Positions 18,575 through 28,307 of a stretch of DNA of 64,000 bases are shown piece after piece. Position 1 is the first letter of the stretch. Each line of letters opens with the position of its first letter. The notes beneath the pieces were generated by a model. The model did not search any database, was not told the origin of the DNA, and saw only the letters and a list, made by a program, of their open reading frames with translations. A program made the translations under genes and the position numbers. This stretch comes from Ancylothrix sp. D3o (lineage in GTDB: Bacteria; Cyanobacteriota; Cyanobacteriia; Cyanobacteriales; Oscillatoriaceae). The stretch covers positions 5,131 to 69,130 of the forward strand of contig NZ_JAMXEX010000010.1 of the NCBI RefSeq assembly GCF_025370775.1. The letters run 5' to 3'.

Positions 18575-19579
18575 TTAATAACCCGGTTCTTCTTCGTATT
18601 CGCGGGTTTTAGTGCGTTCGGGAATGTTTACGCGGGGTGCTTTGTAAGGTTTCGGGGATTCATCATCCGCCCAAGCATCGGCCTCGATATCATCTTCATA
18701 ATCATCATACTCCTCATCGTAGGCCGGCTCTTCATAACGCGGTTTGCGCGGTGGGGTGTAGCTTTCGTTGTAATTGCTGCGGGCCGGTGGTTCGCTCCAG
18801 TTTTCCTCTTCTTCCAAGTCTTCTGGTTCATAATACATGGCCTTGGCCGGCGGTTGTTGGCGAATCGGCGGACGGACGGGCTCGCGTTCTTCTTCTTCCC
18901 AGTCATCCGCATCCCATTGGGCCACCGGCTCACTGCGACGGACTGGTTCTGCTTTTATTGGCACACCGGTGCCTAATTGATTTTCTGGACGCGCCACCGG
19001 CGGATAATAAACTTCTTCCTCTTCCCGTTCCCAAGGCGGTTGGCCAATACCTAAACGTTCCAACACTCCCACAGTTAACTGGATCAAGCGTTCTTCGGCA
19101 CCTTCAAAAACGATCAAGCGGTTTGGGCCGCTGCTGACAATTTCTTCAATGGGTAACTCATAAGTGCTTACCACTTGGTCGGGAATGAAGGGAATGCCGA
19201 ACGATGCAATAATCAACGATAAGACAGTGCCGGTTTCTTGGTTAAATTTAAAACCACGAACTTTTCCCAGCATCTCGCCGGTTTCCGTGATCACTTCACT
19301 GCCAATGAGGGCACTATAGGCATCAACGTCGATATCTTCAATTACATCTTCATCTTCTACCAGGATCACGTCCCCAATTTGGATGATACTGGTCAACAGC
19401 ATAAAACGCGGCATCCCGGCTATCGAGAGCAGGTTGTCTCTCAGTCCGAGTGCCACGACTTCCCGGCGGTCAATGTCTACCAATAGCTCTTTAACCACCC
19501 CCAGTCGTTTGCCGGTGTCGCGGGTGATCACTTGGGTGTTTAATAAATCTGAGCGTAGCCGTATTTGTTCAGATGTCAT
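18575..19579 (-). CDS. PRC-barrel domain protein with acidic/Pro-rich C-terminus
   Basis: The ATG at 19579 (MTSEQIRLRS) is chosen because AGGA lies 11 bases upstream; an upstream in-frame extension is encoded by a non-coding heptamer repeat (19616-19650). 334 residues. Two PRC-barrel-like modules occupy about 1-80 (LLNTQVITRDTGKRLGVV) and 85-165 (YSALIGSEVITETGEMLGKV). The remaining half is low-complexity, rich in Glu, Asp, Pro and Tyr, and probably disordered. PRC barrels occur in photosynthetic reaction-centre H subunits and RNA-metabolism proteins. The gene lies downstream of smc on the same strand, separated by about 130 bases. Function unknown. Confidence 0.8.
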   Translation of the reverse strand: MTSEQIRLRSDLLNTQVITRDTGKRLGVVKELLVDIDRREVVALGLRDNLLSIAGMPRFMLLTSIIQIGDVILVEDEDVIEDIDVDAYSALIGSEVITETGEMLGKVRGFKFNQETGTVLSLIIASFGIPFIPDQVVSTYELPIEEIVSSGPNRLIVFEGAEERLIQLTVGVLERLGIGQPPWEREEEEVYYPPVARPENQLGTGVPIKAEPVRRSEPVAQWDADDWEEEEREPVRPPIRQQPPAKAMYYEPEDLEEEENWSEPPARSNYNESYTPPRKPRYEEPAYDEEYDDYEDDIEADAWADDESPKPYKAPRVNIPERTKTREYEEEPGY

Positions 19580-19615
19580 TCTTAGAGAAGTCCTGCTCTC
19601 GAAACCTAAATTATG

Positions 19616-19650
19616 TTTGTCATTTGTCCTTTGTCCTTTGTCATTTGTCA
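19616..19650. repeat. Heptameric short tandem repeat (TTTGTCM x5)
   Basis: Five tandem heptamers, TTTGTCA, TTTGTCC, TTTGTCC, TTTGTCA, TTTGTCA, in the gap between smc and the PRC-barrel gene. A typical cyanobacterial short tandem repeat. Confidence 0.9.
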
Positions 19651-19712
19651 AGTAGGTGGAGTTTTTTTGACCGATGACGCTTGACTGATTGGAACTCTAT
19701 TTAAAATAGCCG

Positions 19713-22700
19713 TTACTGATTGCTTGACTGCTGTAGGTTTAATCCTATCACTTGCGTGTAGGCGCCTCTGGCTTGGGTGACACCAATGGTGCGTTGGGAC
19801 GATTCAATCATAGGCCGGCGTAGACTCACGACAATAAACTGGGCTTGTTGTGCCTGTTGTTTAATCATTCTAGCTAATCGCTCCACATTTGCCCCATCCA
19901 AAAACATATCTACTTCATCAAAAGCGTAAAATGGCGAAGGCCGGTAGCGCTGTAATGCAAAAATAAAACTCAGCGCCGTGAGAGATTTTTCGCCGCCAGA
20001 CATGGAAGCTAAACGCTGCACCGGCTTACCTTTGGGATGCGCCACCAAGTTTAAGCCACTGCTAAACGGATCTTCCGCATCATCAAGTTGCAAATACCCA
20101 TCGCCATCGGATAATTCCGCAAAGATACTTTGAAAGTTTAGGTTAACCGCATCAAAAGCTTCTTTAAAAGCTTGCAGGCGTAGGGTTGTAAAGTTTTCAA
20201 TTCGCAGCAGCAATTCGGTTCTTTCGCCTTCTAATGTTGCCAATTTCTGACTTAATTCATCAAGTCTTGCTTGGGTGCGATCATACTCTTCTAAAGCCAG
20301 CATATTCACCGGCTCCATTGCTTGCAAGCGTTTTTGCAAAGATTTAACTTCTTTTTCTAGTTCTTCTAATTGTATATTTTCTGGAACCACCGGCACCGGC
20401 TCTGGCAATTCAATTTGTTTAGCTTCTAAACTTTGCTGTAAGCTTTCCAACTGTTGCCGGCGTTCCTGCTGGATATTTTGCAGTTTTTCGATTTGCCATT
20501 CAAGTTGCTGTCTGGCATTGCGGCGTTGATTTAACTGCGTTTCTGCTCTGTCGCGGGCAACTTTTTCCGAGCCTAATTTATGATCTAATTCTGCTAGGCT
20601 AATTTTGCTTTCGTTAATTTTATCTACAATTGTAGACAAATTTTCTCTCACGCCTGACAACTGGCTATTAACGCCGGCTAACTGCGTTTCATATTCTGCC
20701 AAGCGTTGCCGGCTTTCAGTGATTTTTTCTTCGGTTCGCTGGCGTTGCACTTCCAAGTCTTGCAGTTTTTGTTCGGCTGAACGCAAAGCTTTTTCGCCTT
20801 CGGCTAGGCGTGCTTCTTCAGCGCGAATACGGATTTGGATTTGTTGCCATTCACTATGAGTCTGTGACTGCTCTAACTCGGCTAAGGCAAATCTGTTTTG
20901 TTGTAGTTGCGCTTCGGTTGCTGGTAATTCTACTTCTAAAATAGCCAGCCTGTTTTCTGCTTCTGCTAATTCTTGGGAAGCTTTTAAAAGTTGCGTGTGG
21001 AGTTGTTCTTGTTGTCTTTGAGCAGTTTTAATTTCGGTTTCTATTTGTTCCGCAGTCCGCTGATTTTCCCGTTGTTGTTGTTTTGCTTCGAGTAATTCTT
21101 GATTTTTTTGTTTCACCACATTACTTGCCTCAGCAATTTTGCGGTTACATTGTTCTAAAATTAGCTCAATTTCTTGTAATCGATTTCGCAAATGTGGAAT
21201 TTCCGCAGATTCTGTGTTGGTGCCGGTGCCAAAATGTAAGCGAGAACCTGATCCTCCGATACTTCCCCCTGTCATGGCGCCGGTGGTTTCCAGCAATTCG
21301 CCATCCAGGGTAACAATGCGATACTGTCCCAAATACCGGCGAGCATTATTGATATTATCAAAAACCGCTGTATTGCCAAATACATAAGCAAAAATATCGA
21401 GATACTTTGCATCTGTTTCTATTAAGTGTATCGCATAATCAACAAATCCTTGAACTCCATTAGGAACTGTCAGATTATATCGTGAAGGCCGAATTTTATT
21501 CAGGGGTAAAAATGTTGCTCTACCGGCCCGTTTTTGCTTCAAAATTTCAATAGCTTGCGCCGCAACGCTATCATCTTCAACTACTAAATTTCCTAATCTT
21601 CCCCCAGCCGCAATTTCCAACGCCAGCCGATAGCGTTGTTCAACTTTTCCCAATTGTGCAACTAAGCCGCAGAGTCCTTTTAAGCCTGCCTGAACAATAA
21701 CCTGGGTGGCGCCGGTGCCGGAGGCTTCCTGCATTGCTTGCGCTTGGGCTTCTAATTTATCTAATTGCCGTTGTTTTTCCCGTTGTTCATTGAGCAGGCG
21801 TTTTTGTGTTTCCTGTTGAGTGTGTAATTCCCGTTCGGCTTCCGCGAGAGCCTGACTCAGCAATTCCACTTGCGCCGTAGCTTGAGAGCGATTTTCGCCG
21901 GTTTCGCTTTGCTGCTGTTGTTTTTTGCTAATTTCCTCCTCTAAATTCTGCAAAGTTTGCGATTTTTCTTGAATTTGGCTATCCAAAGCATTAACTCTTT
22001 CCCGCAGTCTCGCTTGTTCGGTACGTTGCGGGTCAAGAATTTGTTGCAGCGTTTCAATTTGTCGATGCAATTCTGTTTGCTGCTGTACCCAAGCCTCAGA
22101 AGCGTCGGCAGTTTGGGCTGATTGTTGCTTTAATTGGGTGAGAATTTCTTGAACTTCATTTCTGCCGGCCTGCTTATGGCTGACTTCGACGCTTTGCACA
22201 GAAATTTGCTGCAAGGTTTGAGTCAAAGTTTGCTCATATTCCTTGACTTTTTGCTGGCTTTGTGATAGGGCGGTTTCAATTTCCCGCTGTTGGGTTTGTA
22301 GTTCTTGTTGCCGGTTTTGTAGTTGTCGGCTTTCTGCTTCCTGGGTGGCTAATGTGCTTTGTACAGCGATGAGTTCCTCTTCTCCCATTGCTTTGACTGC
22401 TGCATTGAGCCGGTCGAGTTCGGCATTAGCTTGCAAAATCTCAGCGTTGAGGTTGGTTAGCTGTTGATTGAGGTCATTTGCGCTGCGTTCACCGGCCTCA
22501 ATATGTTCGCGTAATTGCCAGATTTGTTGTTGCAATTGCCGGTAAACTAAAACAATTTGCCACTGTTCTTTTTGCAGAAATTCTATCCGTAATTTTTGAT
22601 ATTTTTCTGCTTTCCCGCGATCTGCGGCGAGGCGGTCGCGCTGAGCAATTAATTCTCGTTCAACAATACGCGCTTTTTCCTCAAGATCCTTAACTTCATC

Positions 22701-23339
22701 AAGTTTATTTCTGGCTTGAACAATTTTGCGGTCAAAAGCCGCCACCCCAGCTAACTCATCAATAATTTCTCGACGTTCGCGGGCGTTCATGGTGATAATG
22801 CTGGTAACGTCGCCTTGTAAAACAACGTTATAGCCTTCTGGATAAATGCGAAGCCGGTTCAGTTGTTCGTGTAACTCTGTCAGCGTACAAGGCGAACCAT
22901 TGGCGTAATAGGTTGAGGTGTAGGTGCCCTGTTTGGTGACGCGCAGTTTTCGGGTGACACTCCATTCTGTGAGGGATTGGTTTTTGACCGGTTCTTGGGA
23001 GTTGTTACCATTGCCATTTACCTCTTCTCCCCAAAATTCTTGGGCTTCTTCCGTTGTTGCAAGTATATCGGGAGAATCTGATAAATCAAAGGTTACAGTC
23101 ACGCTGGCTTCGATGGTACCGCGAGAATTTTGCTGGTTATTCACTAAATCGGGTAAGCGTTCGGCCCGCATTCCTTTGGACGAAGAAAGGCCCAAAGCAA
23201 AGAGTAAAGCATCGAGAATATTTGATTTTCCTGAACCATTTGGGCCAGAAATAACGGTAAACACCGGCAGTAACGGCACGCTCGTTGTGCCGCCAAATGA
23301 TTTAAAGTTGGTAAGTTCGACTCGCTTAATATGAACCAT
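19713..23339 (-). CDS. smc: Chromosome segregation ATPase SMC
   Basis: 1208 residues, normal for bacterial SMC. The N-terminal ABC head has Walker A at about residues 32-40 (GPNGSGKSN) and the KSFGGTTSVPLLPVFTVISG strand. Long coiled coils (about 170-510 and 690-1030) flank a hinge near 525-660 (GLKGLCGLVAQLGKVEQRYR, then GGSIGGSGSR). The C-terminal head has the signature LSGGEKSLTALSFIFAL and Walker B FYAFDEVDMFLD. It forms the condensin core that compacts and segregates chromosomes. No kleisin (scpA/scpB) gene is nearby. The ATG at 23339 starts MVHIKRVELTNFKSF, the usual SMC beginning. Confidence 0.97.
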   Translation of the reverse strand: MVHIKRVELTNFKSFGGTTSVPLLPVFTVISGPNGSGKSNILDALLFALGLSSSKGMRAERLPDLVNNQQNSRGTIEASVTVTFDLSDSPDILATTEEAQEFWGEEVNGNGNNSQEPVKNQSLTEWSVTRKLRVTKQGTYTSTYYANGSPCTLTELHEQLNRLRIYPEGYNVVLQGDVTSIITMNARERREIIDELAGVAAFDRKIVQARNKLDEVKDLEEKARIVERELIAQRDRLAADRGKAEKYQKLRIEFLQKEQWQIVLVYRQLQQQIWQLREHIEAGERSANDLNQQLTNLNAEILQANAELDRLNAAVKAMGEEELIAVQSTLATQEAESRQLQNRQQELQTQQREIETALSQSQQKVKEYEQTLTQTLQQISVQSVEVSHKQAGRNEVQEILTQLKQQSAQTADASEAWVQQQTELHRQIETLQQILDPQRTEQARLRERVNALDSQIQEKSQTLQNLEEEISKKQQQQSETGENRSQATAQVELLSQALAEAERELHTQQETQKRLLNEQREKQRQLDKLEAQAQAMQEASGTGATQVIVQAGLKGLCGLVAQLGKVEQRYRLALEIAAGGRLGNLVVEDDSVAAQAIEILKQKRAGRATFLPLNKIRPSRYNLTVPNGVQGFVDYAIHLIETDAKYLDIFAYVFGNTAVFDNINNARRYLGQYRIVTLDGELLETTGAMTGGSIGGSGSRLHFGTGTNTESAEIPHLRNRLQEIELILEQCNRKIAEASNVVKQKNQELLEAKQQQRENQRTAEQIETEIKTAQRQQEQLHTQLLKASQELAEAENRLAILEVELPATEAQLQQNRFALAELEQSQTHSEWQQIQIRIRAEEARLAEGEKALRSAEQKLQDLEVQRQRTEEKITESRQRLAEYETQLAGVNSQLSGVRENLSTIVDKINESKISLAELDHKLGSEKVARDRAETQLNQRRNARQQLEWQIEKLQNIQQERRQQLESLQQSLEAKQIELPEPVPVVPENIQLEELEKEVKSLQKRLQAMEPVNMLALEEYDRTQARLDELSQKLATLEGERTELLLRIENFTTLRLQAFKEAFDAVNLNFQSIFAELSDGDGYLQLDDAEDPFSSGLNLVAHPKGKPVQRLASMSGGEKSLTALSFIFALQRYRPSPFYAFDEVDMFLDGANVERLARMIKQQAQQAQFIVVSLRRPMIESSQRTIGVTQARGAYTQVIGLNLQQSSNQ

Positions 23340-23618
23340 GTAAAGCTGGCTGGCCTGGGTTTTGCAGAAATGATGAGGTTATTACTTAGTTTAGCGGTCT
23401 ATACAGGTTATCACGCTATTTAGCCGGTAAGATGCAGGGCTTCGCCAAGGATGAGCGGGGGTTTGGGTTGGAAATAATTATAATTTAAGTGGTTTGTTTT
23501 GGGTTAAATGGGTTTTTGATCATGCGTTAGTTTTGTTTGCTTATGAGTTTTTTGAGGATGGATATTAAGGCTGGTTTGTTGATGTGCCGGTGACAAGAAT
23601 TTTTCGGTTTTCAATAAA

Positions 23619-23644
23619 AAAAGATGCTGGTTTTCGCATCTTTT
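23619..23644 (-). terminator. Rho-independent terminator of ilvB
   Basis: On the minus strand AAAAGATGC / GCATCTTTT with an 8-base loop is followed by TTTTATT, about 65 bases after the ilvB stop. Confidence 0.8.
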
Positions 23645-23661
23645 ACAGGGTGATTAGATTT

Positions 23662-23703
23662 TTTTAACCGCAGATGTATGGCAGGCAAGATGCCCGCCCC
23701 ACA
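23662..23703. repeat. Dispersed ACCGCAGATG repeat with palindromic tail
   Basis: TTTTAACCGCAGATG followed by a near-palindrome GGCAGGCAAGATGCCCGCC. The same combination occurs at 48521-48596. Confidence 0.75.
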
Positions 23704-23708
23704 ATGGT

Positions 23709-25622
23709 TTACAGTTTTGTCCCACACTCAGGGCAGAATTTGCTGCTGGAAACATTTTTTGCGCCGCAGCCGGTACAATAAATTATTTCGGCGGCTTTTT
23801 CTAGTTTGTTAATTTCAGGTAAACCCAGCATTTGTGCGTTGCTCTTTCCAGGCGCTACCATTGGATAGCAGTTTTCATCCCGTTTGACAAAGACGTTTAA
23901 AAGCACCGGCCCGTCGTGCGCCAGCATTTCTGTCAACGCATCTTTTAACTGATCACGGGAATTTACCACCATCCCTTTAATGCCATACGCCTCAGCCAAC
24001 TTCACAAAATCAGGCATCCCTGGCTGCATATTTGATGACGAATAACGCTCATGGTAGAACGTTTGCTGCCATTGCCGCACCATTCCTTGCCAGCCATTAT
24101 TTACGATAAGGGTCTTGACATTTATGCCATATTGTGCTAAGGTTCCGAGTTCCTGAATATTCATCTGCACGCTGGCATCACCAGAAATACAGATCACTTC
24201 TTCATCCGGTACCGCCACTTTCACACCCATCGCCGCCGGCACTCCAAAGCCCATCGTACCAAGACCGGCACTTGAAATCCATTTGCGGGGGCCATTTTTC
24301 AAAAACTGCGCTGCCCACATTTGATGTTGGCCCACATCTGTTGTGTAATAGGCATTTGGTGCCATTTGCCCGATCAGGGAAATTACCTCTTGCGGTGCAA
24401 TCACATCTTCATAATGTGGCACCACCAGCGGATAATCTTTGCGCCAGCCGCTAATCCGCTCAAGCCATACCCGCGTTTGTTCTGGGTCTGCCGGCTCGTT
24501 AATTTCCCGCATTCTCCGCAACAGATCCATCAAAACCTGGCGCACATCGCCGACAATTGGCACATCCGGGGCGCGATTTTTACCAACCTCAGCAGGGTCA
24601 ATATCAATATGGATTACTTTTGCCCGCGAAGCAAACTCATCCAGCTTGCCGGTAACACGGTCATCAAACCGTGCCCCCACCGCAATCAGCAAATCACACT
24701 CACTCACAGCATAGTTAGCATAAGCCGTGCCGTGCATTCCCAACATTCCCAGAGATAACGGGTGATTTTCATCAAATACGCCCTTACCCATCAACGTTGT
24801 TGTCACCGGCACACGATAATATTCTGCTAACTCCTGAATCTCTGCATGAGCAGAAGCAGCAATTGCACCACCCCCCACATAAAGCAGAGGTCGTTTTGCT
24901 TCTCGAATCAGACAAATTGCCTGGTTCACCTGACGCGGATTACCTTTCACCGTTGGCCGGTAGCCCGGAATTTTCACAGAACCCGGTTCAACCGGAAAAT
25001 AATCAAATTCCTCCAGAGCCACATCCTTCGGCACATCAATCAAAACCGGCCCTGGGCGTCCCGTACTGGCAATATGAAAAGCTTCTGCTGTAATCCGCAC
25101 AATATCACGGACATCGCGCACCACATAAGAATGCTTGACAATAGGTAGCGTAATCCCGTAAATATCCGTTTCTTGGAAAGCATCAGTGCCAATAGCCGCC
25201 CGCGAAACTTGGCCGGTGATCACCACCAACGGGATAGAATCCATGTGAGCATTAGCAATCCCCGTTACCAGGTTTGTCGCACCGGGCCCAGACGTGCCAA
25301 AACAGACTCCCACCTGGCCGGTGGCGCGAGCATAGCCATCAGCCGCATGAGCAGCACCTTGTTCGTGTCTAACTAGAATATGCTGAATGTCACCAGCGGC
25401 CTCAAATTTATATAGCTCATCATAAATCGGCAAAATCGCGCCACCCGGATAGCCAAAAATATGTTTTACTCCGTGACGCTTCAACGTATCAATCAGCGCA
25501 TAGCCACCACTTTTGCGGGTGGGAGTGGGTCTTAACTCTTTATTGTCTGGCTTACTTTGCGACAGCACCGGGAAACCTCGTCTTAATCTCATTAATCTGT
25601 CTATTTTAATTCTATGCTTCAT
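23709..25622 (-). CDS. ilvB: Acetolactate synthase large subunit with C-terminal zinc ribbon
   Basis: ThDP-dependent enzyme of branched-chain amino acid synthesis, condensing pyruvate to acetolactate, or pyruvate and 2-ketobutyrate to acetohydroxybutyrate. The ATG at 25622 gives 637 residues; ATG 25592 is an alternative. The ThDP-binding N-domain has [15 protein letters not shown] and the catalytic Glu in [14 protein letters not shown]. The C-domain has the [16 protein letters not shown]-to-NN ThDP/Mg motif and the GMVRQWQ segment. The last 22 residues form a four-cysteine zinc ribbon (Cys616, 619, 630, 633: CTGCGA, then FCPECGTKL), which ordinary IlvB lacks. The frame is continuous, so the ribbon is part of the protein. 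No ilvN is nearby. Confidence 0.95.
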   Translation of the reverse strand: MKHRIKIDRLMRLRRGFPVLSQSKPDNKELRPTPTRKSGGYALIDTLKRHGVKHIFGYPGGAILPIYDELYKFEAAGDIQHILVRHEQGAAHAADGYARATGQVGVCFGTSGPGATNLVTGIANAHMDSIPLVVITGQVSRAAIGTDAFQETDIYGITLPIVKHSYVVRDVRDIVRITAEAFHIASTGRPGPVLIDVPKDVALEEFDYFPVEPGSVKIPGYRPTVKGNPRQVNQAICLIREAKRPLLYVGGGAIAASAHAEIQELAEYYRVPVTTTLMGKGVFDENHPLSLGMLGMHGTAYANYAVSECDLLIAVGARFDDRVTGKLDEFASRAKVIHIDIDPAEVGKNRAPDVPIVGDVRQVLMDLLRRMREINEPADPEQTRVWLERISGWRKDYPLVVPHYEDVIAPQEVISLIGQMAPNAYYTTDVGQHQMWAAQFLKNGPRKWISSAGLGTMGFGVPAAMGVKVAVPDEEVICISGDASVQMNIQELGTLAQYGINVKTLIVNNGWQGMVRQWQQTFYHERYSSSNMQPGMPDFVKLAEAYGIKGMVVNSRDQLKDALTEMLAHDGPVLLNVFVKRDENCYPMVAPGKSNAQMLGLPEINKLEKAAEIIYCTGCGAKNVSSSKFCPECGTKL

Positions 25623-26118
25623 GTCTGATGAAACTTCAAAATTTTTAATCTTTTTTATGCTTGACACTTGCAGGTAAAAGTCTCTCCCCCCTACCTCGCC
25701 AAGGAGAGCAAGCAAAAGTCAGCAGAGATGGGATGGTGAGGAAAGTCAGGATGTTATGTATTTTTGAGGTGATACTCTAGCCAGCGGTGGAATCTCGCCG
25801 CTTGCCAATTATCTGAGATCGGCTGCTTTTTCTTTTCATCCCAGATGCCTTAATTAGCGCTTGTATCATCTTGTTTCGTTTTCGGGTAGTTTTCCCTAAA
25901 AAACACTATATTTTTCAAAAAGACCGCGTTTCTCAGCATTTCTTGTTTGAGATTTACGTTCAGGGATGCTCAACAGGATTTTTTGCTGGAAACCTATACA
26001 GGTTGTCATAGAAGTAGGTAAGTGTAAGTTCTATGACAACCTCTACATTGACTTTTAACAAAAAAGTAAGAATCGGCTTTTGCCTTAAAAAATAAGGGAA
26101 TTTTGACGAATAGCAAAC
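25623..26118. other. Intergenic region with a perfect 14-bp inverted repeat
   Basis: 496 bp upstream of ilvB with no supported gene. It contains AGGTTGTCATAGAA (26000-26013) and its exact reverse complement TTCTATGACAACCT (26029-26042) around a 15-base loop. There is no T tract, so it is not a normal terminator. Confidence 0.7.
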
Positions 26119-27378
26119 TTAAATCACATCCTCCAAAACCTTGCGGGTACTTAACCAAGCCCAAATACCGGCAATCGCCACAACCAAACTCATCCCCAAC
26201 ATCACCACCCGTAAACCCACCGCATCCGTAAGTGGGCCGGCAATCGCTAGGGGCAAACTAAGAGCAATATTGACTACATTATTTTGAAAACCAAACACCT
26301 TACCCCGCATAGCTTCAGGAGTTTGCTGCTGGATGAGAGTTTGCATAGGTACGCCTATGAGAGAACCTCCTAAACCTAATATTCCACTCAAAGTTAAAGC
26401 CAGCCAACGGTCTTGAGTATAAGTAAAAACACCTAACACAAACGCCATCATCAAAAAACCAATTAACGGCAAAGGTTTATTGTGGAAACGTTCGCCCCAG
26501 TGACCTAAAATCCCCGCCCCCAAAACCATTCCTATTCCCGCCGCCGCCAGCAAAAAGCCAAATTGATTTTCTTTTAATCCAATATCTTTGGCTAAATTAA
26601 TTGCCACAATTGTTAAAGCTGCAAATACAGAATAAAGCACCGTTAATTGCAGCATTGCATTACTGACTAAACGGTTTTTCTTCAGATAGCGCAAACCTTC
26701 TTTAAAATCATGCCAAGGATTCACCTTTGCCAAAGCATCCGCACTTGGGTTTTCTTTTAGGGGGAGGAAATAAAACACCGCCGATGCAGAGAGGTAAAGA
26801 AAAGCCACCGTAATTTCTTGACTGTAATCACCGGCAAAATTTTTCACAAAACTAAACAAAGGTTCACCCACCGCAAAACCAACAATCAGAGAACCCAGCA
26901 TCGTTGTTGTAAAAAGGGCGTTGGCAGTCATTAAGCCTTGTTTTGGCACCACCAGAGGAATTGCAGCTAATTCTGCCGGGGCAAAAAATTGAGTAAGAAT
27001 CGATTCCAAAAAGGCAATGGCCAAAAGGAAGATAAAATCTTTAGGAAGGAAAGGAATACAGAGAATTAATAGGCCCCGCAGGAAATTAGAAAAAAATAAA
27101 ATTTGCTTTTTAGAAAAGCGGTCAACAAAAATCCCCGCCGCCGAACCAAAGACAATAGCTGGCAGAGTATTTGCTAACATCACCGCCGAATTCATAGAAT
27201 TTTTGAGAGCATTCGGCGGTCGATAGTCTACCAACAGAGTAATAAGCAAAACTAGGAAAACTTTATCAGCGATTTGGGACAAAATTTGTCCGCACCAAAG
27301 CACCAAAAAAGACTTATTTTTGAATAAAGCGTTAAAGCCGCTACCAGAAGGAGGAGGGCTGCTACTGGCTGGAAGCAT
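26119..27378 (-). CDS. MFS transporter (12 transmembrane, EntS/MFS_3-like)
   Basis: 419 residues with 12 predicted hydrophobic segments. Major-facilitator features include FLVLWCGQILSQIADKVFLV in helix 1, the loop motif GIFVDRFSKKQILFFSN after helix 2 (DRxxKK type), and a related loop after helix 8 (GHWGERFHNKPLPLIG). The pattern resembles the EntS-like exporter group, which often exports small molecules such as siderophores. Substrate unknown. The next gene on the same strand (27418-28023) is 39 bases upstream, so both may share a transcript. Confidence 0.82.
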   Translation of the reverse strand: MLPASSSPPPSGSGFNALFKNKSFLVLWCGQILSQIADKVFLVLLITLLVDYRPPNALKNSMNSAVMLANTLPAIVFGSAAGIFVDRFSKKQILFFSNFLRGLLILCIPFLPKDFIFLLAIAFLESILTQFFAPAELAAIPLVVPKQGLMTANALFTTTMLGSLIVGFAVGEPLFSFVKNFAGDYSQEITVAFLYLSASAVFYFLPLKENPSADALAKVNPWHDFKEGLRYLKKNRLVSNAMLQLTVLYSVFAALTIVAINLAKDIGLKENQFGFLLAAAGIGMVLGAGILGHWGERFHNKPLPLIGFLMMAFVLGVFTYTQDRWLALTLSGILGLGGSLIGVPMQTLIQQQTPEAMRGKVFGFQNNVVNIALSLPLAIAGPLTDAVGLRVVMLGMSLVVAIAGIWAWLSTRKVLEDVI

Positions 27379-27417
27379 AAGAGAAATTTAGCCTTTGGGA
27401 GGGTAAGAGAGAATTAT

Positions 27418-28023
27418 TCATCCTCGGCGCGTGGGTGAGAGGAAAGCACCATGACGCTCTAATAGACTAACTAAAAATAGCGCTGCTGTTGTAGGCCGAA
27501 CAGGATACAAACCAAAACTGGCTGAGTTGTACCACCAACCTTGAACAGTTTGTGGCATATCCCAAAGTTGTAAGTGTGATGTCGCCCCTGTCCCATAAAA
27601 GCTTTGATCCCCTGTTCCGAGTAAAGCAGATGTCCAGTGCGTAAAGTAATCGTGGCTGAGACGATAAATAGGAAAATCGCCTGCTAAGGGCACTCCCCAA
27701 CCATCCAGGCCAAAAAAGGCGGCCACTTTGCCACCGCGTTGCTGCCAACCCCAAGCAGCCCCAATCGCACCGGCCACCCCAGCACTAAAACTGATAAAAA
27801 TCACCGCAGGCAATTTCTCAGAAGGCATCGAAGTTAGGGAGGCTTCTAAAAACTGGAGAACGTGAAAAGGCGACCACACCGGCCCACAGGTAGAGGGAAA
27901 AATAATTACATTGGAAGGTAGGCTGGCTGAGGGGGCCGCTTGAAACACTTGTTTAACAAAGCTGTCTGTGAGTTCAGGGCGGTGTTCCCCCCCACAGATC
28001 AGACAAATAACGGCAGAACACAT
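27418..28023 (-). CDS. Conserved protein with alpha/beta-hydrolase-like nucleophile elbow
   Basis: 201 residues. Near residue 78-84 there is VIFISFSAGVAGAIGAAW, which resembles a hydrolase nucleophile elbow (xSxSxG with Ser-Ala-Gly), followed by a Gly/Ala helix and then FFGLDGWGVPLAGDFPIYRL. The rest has HDYFTHWTSALLG (possible His) and a Trp-rich C-terminus. No exact family was recognised; a hydrolase-type fold is inferred from this elbow alone. It is immediately upstream of the MFS gene on the same strand and could be co-transcribed. Confidence 0.6.
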   Translation of the reverse strand: MCSAVICLICGGEHRPELTDSFVKQVFQAAPSASLPSNVIIFPSTCGPVWSPFHVLQFLEASLTSMPSEKLPAVIFISFSAGVAGAIGAAWGWQQRGGKVAAFFGLDGWGVPLAGDFPIYRLSHDYFTHWTSALLGTGDQSFYGTGATSHLQLWDMPQTVQGWWYNSASFGLYPVRPTTAALFLVSLLERHGAFLSPTRRG

Positions 28024-28307
28024 CGGTATGGATGGCAGAAATCAAGGTTATTTTAAACAAGATAACTTTTTAAGTGCATAATTTCCGTACTGCCGGTAAC
28101 GAATCATTCTTTGGACGCATAGGTTCTAATCTGATGCAAATTTATAATCAAACGATAGAATATTGCTTGAAATGGCCAGGTTTTAAAGTCTTAGACTCTA
28201 GCCGGCCAAAGTGGCTGTACAAAGTATAAGTTAAGATGTGATCTGTGCCGCAGTTGAAACCGTTCCGAAGCTCTATATCTGGATTAAACATCCAGCAGGT
28301 TCTTCCA

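Larger units (their letters stand above)
23340..23708. other. Intergenic region with ilvB terminator and a dispersed repeat
   Basis: 369 bp between two minus-strand genes. It holds the ilvB terminator (23619-23644) and an AACCGCAGATG-type repeat followed by a palindromic GGCAGGCAAGATGCCCGCC segment (about 23662-23703). No gene seen. Confidence 0.6.

Noticed and set aside
19580-19651. N-terminal extension MTNDKGQRTNDK of the PRC-barrel protein
   Set aside because: It is encoded by the TTTGTCM heptamer repeat; the ATG at 19579 has the ribosome site.
28134-28229. 31-residue frame upstream of the first diguanylate cyclase
   Set aside because: No ribosome site or recognisable motif; probably chance.
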